From NCBI GenBank assembly GCA_963696645.1, contig CAVOKY010000003.1, positions 124,001 through 188,000 of the forward strand: 64,000 nt of DNA, written 5' to 3'. Shown here one piece after another: positions 1 to 9,237 of the stretch. The translations under genes were made by a program, and so were the position numbers. Every line of letters begins with the position of its first letter. Positions within the stretch are counted from its first letter, which is position 1. This DNA comes from JAMXLO01 sp963696645. Lineage in GTDB: Bacteria > Pseudomonadota > Alphaproteobacteria > Acetobacterales > Acetobacteraceae. Below the pieces are notes generated by a model that was given only the letters and a program-made list of their open reading frames with translations, had not been told where the DNA came from and searched no databases.

Positions 1-155
1 AACGCATAGGATGTTCGGTCTTTGCGATTGTGTTGGCGGCCGGCACCGTTCGTTTTTGCCGGATCTGCCTAGCCCGCCAATGCCCGGCGTGATAGTTGGT
101 AGCCGGTCCGGTGACTTCGCTGACCGATCATCCATTTCCCCGGAGAGCAGAAGAA

Positions 156-704
156 ATGAGCGGCAGGCTCCCGTCTGGCCAGACAGTCCGTCGAAAACTG
201 GGTCATGAACTGCAGCAGTACGCCATCATCTCGGCGTATCTGTACATCTGCTTCGGAGCACTGATTTTCTACAAGACGGCGATACTTCGTGGCGAGGGTA
301 TCGATTACGCTCCGTATGGATTGGCGGCCGTCAAGGCATTGGTGCTGGGCAAGTTCATACTGATGGGCCACGCGGCCAGGATGGGAGAGCGATACGAGAG
401 GCGCCAATTCATCCACATTGTCGCCTATAAGTCGCTGCTCTTCCTCGTGATGCTGCTTGTTCTATCGGTCATCGAGGAAGCAATCGTCGGTGTCATTCAC
501 GGAAGGTCGTTCGCGGATTCGCTCACAGATATCGCGGGGGGCACGCTGCTGGAGATCGTCGCAAGCTGCGTGATCATGCTGCTGATCCTCATTCCGTATC
601 TGACTTTTCGGGAACTGAACGAGGTCCTGGGGGAAGGCAGGCTGCGGCAGATTCTGTTAGATTACCGCACCGGTACGCCCTCCCATGTTCGACGAGAGCG
701 CTAA
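156..704 (+). CDS. Hypothetical membrane protein
   Basis: A 182-residue protein of unknown function. Hydrophobic segments can be seen around the motifs ISAYLYICFGALIFY, LLFLVMLLVLSVIEEAIVG and IVASCVIMLLILIPYL, so about three to four membrane spans are likely, with a basic cytoplasmic C-terminus. The ATG at 156 is preferred over the in-frame ATG at 96 because a GGAGAG ribosome-binding site lies just upstream and the extra 20 residues look non-native. It stands alone on the plus strand, followed by two other small envelope proteins. I do not recognise a named family. Confidence 0.7.
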   Translation: MSGRLPSGQTVRRKLGHELQQYAIISAYLYICFGALIFYKTAILRGEGIDYAPYGLAAVKALVLGKFILMGHAARMGERYERRQFIHIVAYKSLLFLVMLLVLSVIEEAIVGVIHGRSFADSLTDIAGGTLLEIVASCVIMLLILIPYLTFRELNEVLGEGRLRQILLDYRTGTPSHVRRER

Positions 705-800
705 GTGAATGAACCAGCCAAGCGAACATCCCAATGCCGGGTCGGTGGGAACGTCAAAGATCCCGGCGACTGCCGGATGGGTGAAAGCTGAGACAAGGGG

Positions 801-1178
801 ATGCAATCCGCACCCAGCATTGGACTGACGCTGGCAGTCAGCGTGCTGCTTGCCTGCTGTGCGCCGAAACCGACAGGTCCGGTCACCACGGCATTCGACG
901 GTGTCTACCACGGGAACGGGTACTCGGCATCGCCGCCCGATGCGGATTGCCCGGCGGTCATGCCGGACAATACGGTAAATGTCTCGGGCGGGGAGGCAAC
1001 ATTCCAGGACTTCCGTGGGTGGGTGTCACCGGGTGGCACGGCGCACTTGTCGTCACAGGAAGGCACGATCGATGGCCAGTTCCAGGGTAGCCACTTTCAG
1101 GGACTGCTTCAGTTCAAGGTGCGATTGTCGTCCAGCCTCGGGTGCGCCTACACATTGAAGTTGGATCGGGTGGGTTGA
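801..1178 (+). CDS. Hypothetical lipoprotein with a DGxY motif
   Basis: A 125-residue secreted protein. The N-terminus is a signal peptide ending in a lipobox-like LLAC (a second Cys follows at once), so it is probably a lipoprotein. After the linker comes FDGVYHGNG, which recalls the WDGxYR motif in the two lipoproteins starting at 37850 and 49609; all three are small secreted proteins with paired cysteines. This suggests a distant family relation but is not proven by eye. Function unknown. Confidence 0.65.
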   Translation: MQSAPSIGLTLAVSVLLACCAPKPTGPVTTAFDGVYHGNGYSASPPDADCPAVMPDNTVNVSGGEATFQDFRGWVSPGGTAHLSSQEGTIDGQFQGSHFQGLLQFKVRLSSSLGCAYTLKLDRVG

Positions 1179-1211
1179 CCTGTACAGCGACCGGCACGAA
1201 CGCCCGCAACG

Positions 1212-1667
1212 ATGGAATTTGATTGGGGTGCATCCTGGGGCTGCGGTCTGCCGCTCATCACCGTGACCACTGCCGTGCATGCCTTCGGCATTGTAGTGAT
1301 CTATCGCGGATTGCAGCGCAGCGGTCATCTGTCGATAGACAGCGAGCGGTATAGCCGGCACCCAATCGCGCGATCAGCAGTGATCATCGGCGTCGTTGGG
1401 TTGTTGTTGTCGATGCTGGCGGGTGTGGAGGCCGCAATCTGGGCGGCAGCGTATCTGGTATTGGGTGCGATCGATTCGTACCGGGACGCCATGCTGTATT
1501 CAGTCAATTCATTCACCACACGCGGGGCGTCAGGCTTGATGCTGAATGGGGGATGGCGATTGATGGGGGCGCTCGAGGCAGCAAACGGCATGCTGCTGTT
1601 CGGCATCAGCACGGCATTCGTCTTCACCGTGATCCAGCGCATCATGACGCTCATTGACCGCCGGTGA
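1212..1667 (+). CDS. Small potassium-channel-like membrane protein
   Basis: A 151-residue protein with three to four hydrophobic segments (near residues 12-32, 52-75, 77-90 and 117-140). Between the last two lies SVNSFTTRGASGLML, which is placed like a pore loop and filter but lacks the canonical TxGYGD. This arrangement matches proteins annotated as two-pore-domain-type bacterial potassium channels. Transport of K+ is inferred from topology and the TTRG motif only. A canonical channel with TIGYGD is encoded at 42792. Confidence 0.6.
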   Translation: MEFDWGASWGCGLPLITVTTAVHAFGIVVIYRGLQRSGHLSIDSERYSRHPIARSAVIIGVVGLLLSMLAGVEAAIWAAAYLVLGAIDSYRDAMLYSVNSFTTRGASGLMLNGGWRLMGALEAANGMLLFGISTAFVFTVIQRIMTLIDRR

Positions 1668-1801
1668 CCGACCTTGCCCTGTTCGACCTGCACCATGTCT
1701 GCGTTTGCCGACGCCAGGCGATCTAACGACGCCAGCCTCCTGAGCCATTGCTTCGGTTCAAACGCTCGCGAAGCGTCTCCAGAACGCCGGCGGGCATGCT
1801 G

Positions 1802-3415
1802 CTAAGCCGCCAGTCTTTGACGTGCTGCACCTTTCATTAGTGCTGCCCCCTTTTCGGCGATCATGATCGTCGGCGCGTTCGTGTTGGTCGACGTGACAGC
1901 CGGCATCACCGAGGCGTCGATGACCCGCAGCCCATCCATGCCGTGCACCCGCAATTCGCTGTCAACGACACTCATCGCGTGCTGACCCATCATGCAGGTG
2001 CAACTGGCGTGATACGTCGTGCTGCCGTTGCGCCGCGCGTAATCCAGCAACTCGTCGTCCGTCTGCACGTCGCGACCAGGCAGGCTCTCTTCCCGGACGA
2101 ACTGTTTCAATGCGGGAGCGTCGAACATCCGTCGCGCAAATCGCAAACCGCCGATGATGGCGCGCCGGTCGGTTTCATCCGACAGATAACGTGGGTTGAT
2201 CGCCGGCATGTCGCCCGGCTGGTTGGTTTTTGCCTCGACGTAGCCACGCGAGAGAGGCCGCATCTGCCACGCACCGGCGCTGAGACCAGGTGTCCGCTCC
2301 AGTTCGCCAATCCGCCCGCCCTTGAAGCTGCCCGGGGCGAACGTGACCTGCGCGTCGGGCGTCGCCGAAGTCTCCAGGACCTTGACCGAGGCAGCGACCA
2401 GTGAGGGACTGTAGCTCAACATGCCCTTGCCGGTGATCACCCAGCGCATCACCTCCATGGCGAGCGGCAGGCCGTATGACTTCTCGTTGACGGTTGGCAT
2501 GCCGACGACCGGATAGGAGATGCGCGCGCTGTAATGGTCCTGCATGTTGCGGCCGACGCCGCGCAATTCGTGCACAACGGGCACGCCGATGTTCGCGAGA
2601 TGCTCGGGATCGCCGACGCCGGATAGCTGCAGGATGTGAGGCGAGCCGACCGCGCCTGCCGACAGAATGACCTCGCGCGCGGCCCCGACCTTTTCGATGG
2701 CGCCGCCGCGCGAGAATTCGACGCCTGTTGCACGCTTGCCGTCGAACAGGATGCGGTGGACCAGCGCGTTGGTGACAAGCTGGAGGTTCGGCCGCTTCAA
2801 CGCGGGATGCAGATAGGTGCGCGCGGCGCTGGCGCGACGGCGGCCGCCGCGGGTCTGCTGGCACCAGCCAATGCTGTCGCCGGCGCCGGGAGGCAGATCG
2901 TTGACGTCCTCGCGGTATTCGAGGCCGAGCTGCTTGCCGGCCTCGATCGCGATCGCGCAGATTGGCGAGCGGTCCATTTTCGAGGTGAACAGCGGCCCTT
3001 CCTTGCCGCGCACCGCACTGCCTCCGCCTTCCCAGCGCTCGGCCTTGCGAAAGAACGGCAGGCAATCGTCCCACGACCAGCCACGATTGCCGAGCTGCGC
3101 CCAGTGGTCGTAATCTTCGGGTTGGCCGCGGATATAGATCAGCCCGTTGATCGAGGAGGAGCCCCCGATTACTCGGCCGCGCGTGTAGACGATGGCGCGT
3201 CCGTTGGTGCCGGGATCTGGTTCGGAGCGGTATTTCCACGTCAGGGTCGGGTGGTCGAGCATCTTGAAGAAGCCGGCCGGGACGTGGATGAGCGGGTTAT
3301 AGTCGCGCCCGCCTGCCTCGATCAGCAATACTTTTGTACCGGGATCCTCGGTCAGCCGATTGGCCAGCACGCAGCCGGCCGAGCCCGCACCGATGATAAC
3401 ATAATCCGCCTGCAT
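1802..3415 (-). CDS. GMC family FAD oxidoreductase (choline dehydrogenase-like)
   Basis: A 537-residue flavoprotein of the glucose-methanol-choline family, oxidising a primary or polyol alcohol to an aldehyde. The N-terminal FAD-binding dinucleotide fold is clear (VIIGAGSAGCVLANRL), followed by GMC signature segments (RGRVIGGSSSINGLIYIRG and LSAGAVGSPHILQLSGVG). The C-terminal active-site region is STTYHASCTCMMG, with the catalytic His, followed by VIDASVMPAVTSTNTNAPT. Length is normal for the family. It is divergent from the acyl-CoA dehydrogenase pair at 3613-5999, so a shared role in alcohol or fatty-substrate catabolism is plausible. The substrate cannot be set from sequence. Confidence 0.9.
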   Translation of the reverse strand: MQADYVIIGAGSAGCVLANRLTEDPGTKVLLIEAGGRDYNPLIHVPAGFFKMLDHPTLTWKYRSEPDPGTNGRAIVYTRGRVIGGSSSINGLIYIRGQPEDYDHWAQLGNRGWSWDDCLPFFRKAERWEGGGSAVRGKEGPLFTSKMDRSPICAIAIEAGKQLGLEYREDVNDLPPGAGDSIGWCQQTRGGRRRASAARTYLHPALKRPNLQLVTNALVHRILFDGKRATGVEFSRGGAIEKVGAAREVILSAGAVGSPHILQLSGVGDPEHLANIGVPVVHELRGVGRNMQDHYSARISYPVVGMPTVNEKSYGLPLAMEVMRWVITGKGMLSYSPSLVAASVKVLETSATPDAQVTFAPGSFKGGRIGELERTPGLSAGAWQMRPLSRGYVEAKTNQPGDMPAINPRYLSDETDRRAIIGGLRFARRMFDAPALKQFVREESLPGRDVQTDDELLDYARRNGSTTYHASCTCMMGQHAMSVVDSELRVHGMDGLRVIDASVMPAVTSTNTNAPTIMIAEKGAALMKGAARQRLAA

Positions 3416-3612
3416 GCTTCGCGCTCCCCCGGCACAAGGTTAGGCCAACTGTCAGACAGCCTATTCGTAGATAGTCTACTGGGAAAGATCTGAGAGCCCA
3501 AAGTCGCCAGGCCAGGTCCATCGAGGTTGACAATACTTCAAACCGGCCGACGATCTGTCCGACCGTGATAAGTGGCGTGGCAATCGCGAGTGCGGAGGGA
3601 GGGACGACGGCT

Positions 3613-4884
3613 GTGGAATTCGAAATCATATACACCGCTGTGCAGGAAGAATTCCGAAACGAGGTCCGGACCTGGCTGGTTGAAAACGTGCCCGATGGGA
3701 TCACTGCCAGTCCGCGCAGCTTTGAGGAGTTGCGCGCGATTTATTTGCTGCGCCGCGAACTCGGCAGGAAGCTCGGCGCGAAGGGCTGGCTTTATCCATC
3801 GGGAGAAAGGAAGTACGGCGGCGGCGGTCTCGCTTTGGATCAGATCATCGTGCTGGAGGAGGAAACCGCACGGCTTGGACTTGGCCTGCCGCCTTATTAC
3901 GACAGCGGCGGAAAGATGGGCAGCGCGAGCATCCGCGTCTGGGGTACCGAGGAGCAGAAGCAGCGCTTCCTGCCACCCATTTACAAGGGCGAGGTCCGCA
4001 GTTGGCAGCTTTTGACGGAACCGACCGCCGGATCCGATCTGGCCGGCGTCAAAACAACGGCGATCCGCGATGGCGACGTGTACGTGATGAATGGCCAGAA
4101 GATCTATATCGGATCGCACCACGGCGCCGACCGCTACTGGACGATCGCGGTGACGGATCCCAAAGGCAAACGCCATCAGAACGTGTCCTGGTTCATGATC
4201 GATGCTTCACTGCCGGGCATCACCACACAGCCGCTTTATATGCTCAGCGCGCAGAGCGAGGGCGAGACCGACGAATTCGGCCACAAGAACATCATCTTCT
4301 TCGACAATGTCCGCGTCCCGGCGGACTGCCTCGTGGGAGGCGAGAACAACGGCTGGAAGGTCGCCTCGACCCATCTTGAAGTCGAGCACAGCGGCCAGGG
4401 AAACATTCGCACCAATCCGGTGTGGATCGCATTGCTGGCCCATTGCCGGAGACACCATCGCGACGGCCGGCCGCTGATCGAGGATCCGGACGTCAGGGCA
4501 AAACTCGCCGAGATCTTCAGTCGGCTTGAGGCCGTCCGTCTGCTGTCGACCCGCAATTTCTGGATGGTCTACGCCGGCGAGAAGCGGTCGTACGAAGGCT
4601 CGCAGGTGTCGTATCTCAGGAAAACAACGAACCTCTGGCTGACCAAGGCCATTCTCGATCTCCTCGGGCCAGGGGCGCTCACCAACGATCCTGTCGTGGG
4701 CGTGATCGAAGGGCTGGCCGAAGCGCAGCAGCGGCGAGGGATTGTCGAGCAGCATCCTGGCGGTACAACCGATATTCAGCGTGTCGTCATCGCGCGGCGC
4801 CTCGGTGTTGGGAACCGCGAGCCGCAACAGGCGGGACGGCTCGGTGAAGAGGGCCTGGCCCGCAAGAGCCCCGTGGAGATCTGA
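3613..4884 (+). CDS. Acyl-CoA dehydrogenase, first of a pair
   Basis: A 423-residue FAD-dependent acyl-CoA dehydrogenase. The middle domain shows the family's flavin-contact motif (SWQLLTEPTAGSDLAGVKTTA), then the beta-sheet segment YVMNGQKIYIGSHHGADRYW, and the C-terminal helical domain ends with GGTTDIQRVVIARRLG. A GTG start at 3613 is chosen because GGAGGGAGG lies about 10 bases upstream; the longer frame to ATG 3565 has no such site. A second acyl-CoA dehydrogenase follows two bases after the stop, a layout typical of heteromeric enzymes acting on bulky side chains, so a mixed complex is possible. Substrate unknown. Confidence 0.9.
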   Translation: MEFEIIYTAVQEEFRNEVRTWLVENVPDGITASPRSFEELRAIYLLRRELGRKLGAKGWLYPSGERKYGGGGLALDQIIVLEEETARLGLGLPPYYDSGGKMGSASIRVWGTEEQKQRFLPPIYKGEVRSWQLLTEPTAGSDLAGVKTTAIRDGDVYVMNGQKIYIGSHHGADRYWTIAVTDPKGKRHQNVSWFMIDASLPGITTQPLYMLSAQSEGETDEFGHKNIIFFDNVRVPADCLVGGENNGWKVASTHLEVEHSGQGNIRTNPVWIALLAHCRRHHRDGRPLIEDPDVRAKLAEIFSRLEAVRLLSTRNFWMVYAGEKRSYEGSQVSYLRKTTNLWLTKAILDLLGPGALTNDPVVGVIEGLAEAQQRRGIVEQHPGGTTDIQRVVIARRLGVGNREPQQAGRLGEEGLARKSPVEI

Positions 4885-4886
4885 CC

Positions 4887-5999
4887 ATGGACCTCTCTCT
4901 GACTTCGTCACAGATATTGATTCGTGACAGCGCACGATCCTTCGTTCGGCGGCATGTGCCGCGAGCCGAACTTGTACGTCAGTCCAAGGAGGGCAAGACC
5001 TGGGACCCCGGCTGGTTCGCCCACTTCCGCCATGCGGGCTGGACCGGCGCGTTGGTGCCGACGGCGCTCGGCGGACTGGACCTGGATCCGCTCAGCGTCG
5101 CCCTGATTTTTGAGGAGCTGGGACGTGGCGCGGTGCCGAGCCCGCTGCTTGCTTCGAGTGCAATAGCGACTTGTCTGCTGCGGGCGTGTCAGCCATCCGA
5201 GGGGCGTGACGCGGCACTGTCGGCAGTCGCGGCCGGCAGCATGATCCTGATCCCAGCGCTGAGGAGACCCGAAACCTCGTGGAACGGGGTCGCCGCGACC
5301 TGCACCACGCTGACGCAGAATGAACGGAACTGGATTCTGACGGGGTCCAAGGTCTTTGTGTCTTTCGCAGACGCGGCGACTCACTTCCTGATCAGCGTCG
5401 TGACATCGGACGATGTGACACCGGCGCTGGCGATCGTTCCAGCCGGCACTGCGGGGATCGCGATCAGGTTATTGCCCGGATTCCTCCAGGCGAACCACGA
5501 GGTCAGTTTCGATAATGTTGCGGTCGCGGAGGGCGACGTCGTTCGCATCGGCGATCGGACGTTCGACGACGCATTGGCGGTGGCACGCGTCGTCACCGCT
5601 GCCTATCAGGTGGGCGGAATGCTCGAAATGCTCGATATGTCCGTGGCCCACAGCAATACGCGCGTGCAGTTCGGCACACCGATCGGCCGTTTCCAGCGGG
5701 TGCAGGACCACATCATACGCTTGCTGAATGCGATGGATGCTGCCCGATGGGCAACCTATGAGGCTGCCTGGGCCATCGATGCGGGCCGCAATGGTGTCGC
5801 GCGGAGCTATCTCGCCGGGTCTACCGCCAGCGATAGCTACATCGAAGCGGCCAACGCGGCGCATGAAGTTCACGCCGCCATAGGAAGCGATCCGCAATAC
5901 GGGCTGACGCTCTACACCCGTATATCCAGGACGATGTACGAACTGCTGGGACCACCCGGCTGGCAGAGGCGGAGGATGGCCGATGCGCTGGGTTGGTAG
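4887..5999 (+). CDS. Acyl-CoA dehydrogenase, second of a pair
   Basis: A 370-residue acyl-CoA dehydrogenase family protein that begins MDLSLTSSQILIRDSARSF, a usual N-terminal helix for the family. It contains GALVPTALGGLDLDPLSVALIFEELGRG and the C-terminal domain stretch TRVQFGTPIGRFQRVQDHI. It is shorter and more divergent than its upstream neighbour, and the TEPxAGSD flavin motif is not evident, suggesting the partner subunit of a heteromer. The ATG lies 3 bases after the previous stop, so the two are co-translated. Confidence 0.85.
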   Translation: MDLSLTSSQILIRDSARSFVRRHVPRAELVRQSKEGKTWDPGWFAHFRHAGWTGALVPTALGGLDLDPLSVALIFEELGRGAVPSPLLASSAIATCLLRACQPSEGRDAALSAVAAGSMILIPALRRPETSWNGVAATCTTLTQNERNWILTGSKVFVSFADAATHFLISVVTSDDVTPALAIVPAGTAGIAIRLLPGFLQANHEVSFDNVAVAEGDVVRIGDRTFDDALAVARVVTAAYQVGGMLEMLDMSVAHSNTRVQFGTPIGRFQRVQDHIIRLLNAMDAARWATYEAAWAIDAGRNGVARSYLAGSTASDSYIEAANAAHEVHAAIGSDPQYGLTLYTRISRTMYELLGPPGWQRRRMADALGW

Positions 6000-6367
6000 A
6001 ATGGCGTTCGTGGCTGACTAACGATACGCGAATTCCCGGTAGCCGCCACTCGCGACCTCTGCGCATTTACGCGGGTAGTGCACGGGTCGGGTTTTGACGC
6101 GTGGGCAGTTATACGCCTGCGTTCACCAGATCGAGTGCGCGCGTCACAGCGGGAACCTCCAACCGCTCGGAGTAATCGATCGACCAGACGCGGCCGGTTT
6201 CGGCGACTGTGCGGCGCCTCACGAGCGCCGCCGGATCGTCAGCAACAGCGAGCCAAACCTGCGTTCTGTGGGCAGTATCCAGATCATCGGCTGATGCCGC
6301 GTTCCTGTGAGCCTCCTTGCGCTGCTGAGCCGGAAACGCTAGGAAATCCGCCACATACCGCCCCGGC
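6000..6367. other. Intergenic region before tRNA-Thr, no gene seen
   Basis: Neither strand gives an open frame with recognisable protein character. No repeat or promoter stands out. Confidence 0.5.
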
Positions 6368-6442
6368 GCTGCCGTAGCTCAGTGGTAGAGCACCCCCTTG
6401 GTAAGGGGGAGGTCGAGAGTTCAATCCCCTCCGGCAGCACCA
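6368..6442 (+). tRNA. tRNA-Thr (anticodon GGT)
   Basis: A full cloverleaf can be folded by eye. The acceptor stem is GCTGCCG with CGGCAGC, the D arm GCTC-AGTGGTA-GAGC, and the anticodon stem CCCCC/GGGGG encloses loop TTGGTAA, giving anticodon GGT (codon ACC, threonine). The T arm is GAGAG-TTCAATC-CCCTC with one A-C mismatch. The discriminator A and an encoded CCA follow. It borders a stretch of insertion sequences, but no integrase or duplicated 3' end was found. Confidence 0.95.
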
Positions 6443-6596
6443 TGATTTCATTGGGTTTTAGCGGAGACGATTTCCTCGATTTCCGGTGCCAGTAACCGGG
6501 GTCACCCTTACCCCGACAATGCTAACCCGTCTTCGCGGATTCGCCCTCCTCCAGCGGCATTTTCGTGCGGGCGGCGGGCGGTAAACATTTGATATA

Positions 6597-7737
6597 TACT
6601 CCGACTCTGCGGGAACCCGAACAAATCGCTTGCCAAACGGGCTGATCGGGATTCTGCTGGCCGAATGATCCGGCCCGGCTTTCTGGATAGCGAATCGCGG
6701 CAAGACCTGATCGAGCTGACGCGTGATGGCTCGGCCGCGCACCGCTTGGCGCGTCGTGCCAACGCGCTGCTTCTGTTGGACGACGGTATGAGCTGCGAGG
6801 CGGTCGCGAAGGTGCTGTATTTGGACGACGACACGATCCGGACCTGGCACCGATTGTATCAAGAGGATGGGATCGAGGGCCTGGCGAGTTTCGGCTACGA
6901 AGGCGGTGCCTGCCAGCTGACGGCGGAGCAATAGGGCCGGCTGACGGCGTGGATCGCCGAGACCCTGCCACGGACGACGCGTGAGATCGGGGCATGGATC
7001 GCACGGGAAAGTGGCTCCGAGTACGCGGGACGCTCAGGTCTGATCGCCTTGTTACATCGTCTGGGAATGGAACATCGCAAGCCAAAGGCGATCTCGCGCA
7101 AGCTGGACCCGGCGAAGCAGGCAGCGTTCATCAGGAGCTATGAAGCACTGCTGAACCGGCTGCCAGCCGATGAAGCGGTGATGTTCGCTGATGCGGTGCA
7201 TCCGACGCATGCTGTGCGAGCTGTCGGCTGCTGGGCACCGAAGGACATCCCGGTGGCGATCACGCAGAGCAGCGGGCGGGAACGGCTGAACATCCACGGC
7301 GCAATCGATCTCGAGACCGGCAACACGCGCATGCTGGATGTGCTGGTGGTGAATGCTGCGAGCACCATCATGCTGCTGATGGCGATCGAGGCGATGTATC
7401 CTGGCATGCGGCTGATCCATGTATTTCTGGACAACGCCCGGTATCACCATGCGAAGCTGGTGCAGCAGTGGCTGGCGCGGTCGGGATGCCGAATCCGGCT
7501 GCACTTCATCCCGTCATACTGCCCGCATCTGGACCCGATCGAACGATTGTGGGGATTGATGCACCGGCACTGCACCCACAACAAATGCTACGCTGGGTTC
7601 AAGGATTTTACTCGTGCGGTACTGACTTTTCTGCGCGAGAAGGTGCCAAGGAACTGGCATGTCTACTGCGACCAGGTCACCGACAACTTCCGCGTCATCG
7701 ATCCCGCTGATTTTCGGGTTCTCGCGTGAACTGGGTA
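6597..7737 (+). mobile_element. IS630-like element, copy 1 (1141 bp)
   Basis: The ends form imperfect inverted repeats: the left runs TACTCCGACTCTGCGGGAAC and the right, read on the minus strand, TACCCAGTTCACGCGAGAAC, both continuing CCGAA. The element is flanked by TA on each side (6595-6596 and 7738-7739), the target duplication of this family. Its length of 1141 bp equals that of copy 2 at 9238-10378. The left flank is anonymous DNA; the right flank leads into the IS1634-type remnant. Confidence 0.85.
6665..7729 (+). pseudogene. IS630 family transposase with an internal amber stop
   Basis: One frame encodes a helix-turn-helix N-terminus (SCEAVAKVLYLDDDTIRTW) and a DDE catalytic domain (ADAVHPTH for the first Asp, VFLDNARYHHAK for the second, CPHLDPIERLWGLMH for the Glu). 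A TAG at 6932-6934 stops translation after TAEQ. In copy 2 the matching codon reads Gln, so a CAG to TAG change is likely. The frame continues intact on both sides, so a single substitution separates this from a full 355-residue transposase. Active only if the stop is suppressed. Confidence 0.9.
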
Positions 7738-7832
7738 TATACGACAAGTATTGCGCGGCCGGGGCTGAAATCGGCTGTAGTGAAGACCTGCCCTGTTCCC
7801 AGCATCAGCTTCGCGCGTCTGGATTCACTGGC

Positions 7833-8254
7833 ATGTTTCTGCGGAAGACCCAGCCGAAAAAAGACGGCAAGACGCACGAGTATTGGAGCGTCGTCGAGAA
7901 CAAGCGCGTTGCGGGTGGCCGCGTCGTGCAGCGTCACGTGCTGTATTTGGGCGAGATCAATTCCTCGCAGGCCGCGGTTTGGCGCAAGGCCATCGAGGTG
8001 CTCGACGAGGACGCGGGGCATTCCTGGACGATGGCGCTGTTCCCCGGGGACCGCTGCGCCGCAGTGGTATCCGACGTGTCGGTGGTCCAGCTTCGCCTGT
8101 CGGAGATGCGGCTATGCCGGCCATGCCAATGGAGCGCCTGTTGGCTGGCGGGGCAGTTGTGGCAGGCGTTGCAGTTGGACCGCTTCTGGGCCGATCGTCT
8201 GCCACCGAGCCGTAAGGGCACGCAGTGGGATCAGGTCCTTCAGGTGTTGGTCTC
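7833..8254 (+). pseudogene. IS1634-type transposase, N-terminal part
   Basis: The first part of a DDE transposase, from ATG 7833: MFLRKTQPKKDGKTHEYWSV leads into a beta-rich N-terminal domain with RHVLYLGEINSSQAAVWRKA, then FWADRLPPSRKGTQWDQVLQ. The frame runs to VLVS and then enters a short palindrome at 8259 and an IS4-like element at 8275. It resumes at about 13379 with IAPGSEWKLRRDWFGKSAMA. The assignment to the IS1634 group rests on overall resemblance. Confidence 0.7.
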
Positions 8255-8258
8255 TGAT

Positions 8259-8273
8259 CCCCGGATCAAGTCC
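8259..8273. repeat. REP-like palindrome, interrupted by the IS4-like element
   Basis: CCCCGGA-TCAAG-TCC is the left half of a hairpin with loop TCAAG. The missing GGGG arm is found across the IS4-like element, at 13361-13364, followed by a further ACAAGCCCGGGG. It lies inside the IS1634-type transposase gene. Two related palindromes occur at 13609 and 13869. Confidence 0.65.
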
Positions 8274-8482
8274 CATAGGCGCTAAAAATTTCACTTGAAT
8301 TCCGGAATCGCCTGCGATTTGAAGAATCGGATTGCGGATTCCAACGATGCCGTCCGGGCATACCGAACCCAAGGCGTCCACCTGTTCCAATCTGATGGCG
8401 TCCACCGTTCTGAGGTGATGGCGTCCAGGCGGTTTTGTCTCGGCAAGTCAATTTGGCTCATGTCATAAGTGACTGATCGGGG

Positions 8483-9217
8483 TCAAGCTGAAGCTGTCTG
8501 CTTGCGCAGGCTTTCGCCACTCAGCTCGAGGCGATAGGCGTTGTGGACGATACGATCGAGGATTGCGTCAGCCAGAGTGGGATTGCCGACCAGCTCGTAC
8601 CAGCGATCGACGGGAAGCTGGCTGGTTATAATCAGCGAGCCGGCGTTGTAGCGATCCTCGACAATTTCCAGCAGGTCGCGTTGCTGCTCGGGCAGCAGTG
8701 GTTCCGGTCCCCAGTCGTCGAGTATGAGCAGGTCGACGCGGCCGAGCTGACGTATCAGCTTGGCGTAACGTCCATCGCTCCGTCCCAAAGCCAACAGTGC
8801 AAACAATCGTGGGACACGGTGGTAGAGCACCGAGAGATTCTCCCGGCACGCCTTGAAGCCGAGGGCGCAAGCCAGCCACGACTTACCGACGCCGCATGGC
8901 CCGGTCAGGAGACAATGACGATGCTCGCGGATCCAGTTGCAGTCTGCGAGTTTCAGAAACAGCACCCGGTCGAGACCGCGTGCTGCCCGGTAATCGATAT
9001 CCTCCACCGAGGCGAGGTGACGCAGCTTGGCGGTCCTGGCACGCGCCTCGAAGCGTTTCTGCTGACGCAATGTCATCTCGTGCTCGAGCAGAATGCCGAG
9101 CCACTCCATGTGGTCGAGAGCCTTGCTTTCAGGGTTGGCCGTCAGATCGCGCAGGCTCTTGGCCATGCCGTCCAGGCCGAGCTCGCGCAGTCGATCAATC
9201 GTGGGATGCTGCAGCAA
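8483..9217 (-). CDS. istB: IS21 family helper ATPase IstB
   Basis: A 244-residue AAA+ ATPase that helps the IstA transposase choose its target. The Walker A motif is GPCGVGKSW, the Walker B is LLILDDWG, and a C-terminal IVHNAYRLELSGESLRK segment is typical. A TTG start at 9217 gives the expected N-terminus (LLQHPTIDRLRELGLDGMAK) and lies about 6 bases after GAGGAG. The IS630-like insertion at 9238 ends just upstream and separates istB from istA, so translation coupling is lost. The reading frame is intact. Confidence 0.9.
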   Translation of the reverse strand: MLQHPTIDRLRELGLDGMAKSLRDLTANPESKALDHMEWLGILLEHEMTLRQQKRFEARARTAKLRHLASVEDIDYRAARGLDRVLFLKLADCNWIREHRHCLLTGPCGVGKSWLACALGFKACRENLSVLYHRVPRLFALLALGRSDGRYAKLIRQLGRVDLLILDDWGPEPLLPEQQRDLLEIVEDRYNAGSLIITSQLPVDRWYELVGNPTLADAILDRIVHNAYRLELSGESLRKQTASA

Positions 9218-9237
9218 CGTCGTTCTCCTCAATGATA

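Noticed and set aside
2175..3239. Long open frame of 354 codons antisense to the GMC oxidoreductase
   Set aside because: Arg/Ala/Pro-rich composition and full overlap with a well-conserved gene show it to be a high-GC shadow.
3450..3482. Imperfect inverted repeat between the GMC and acyl-CoA dehydrogenase genes, a possible operator
   Set aside because: The two halves match at too few positions to assign a regulator type.
6368..6442. tRNA-Thr as the attachment site of a genomic island
   Set aside because: No integrase and no second copy of the tRNA 3' end were found in the window; only insertion sequences follow.
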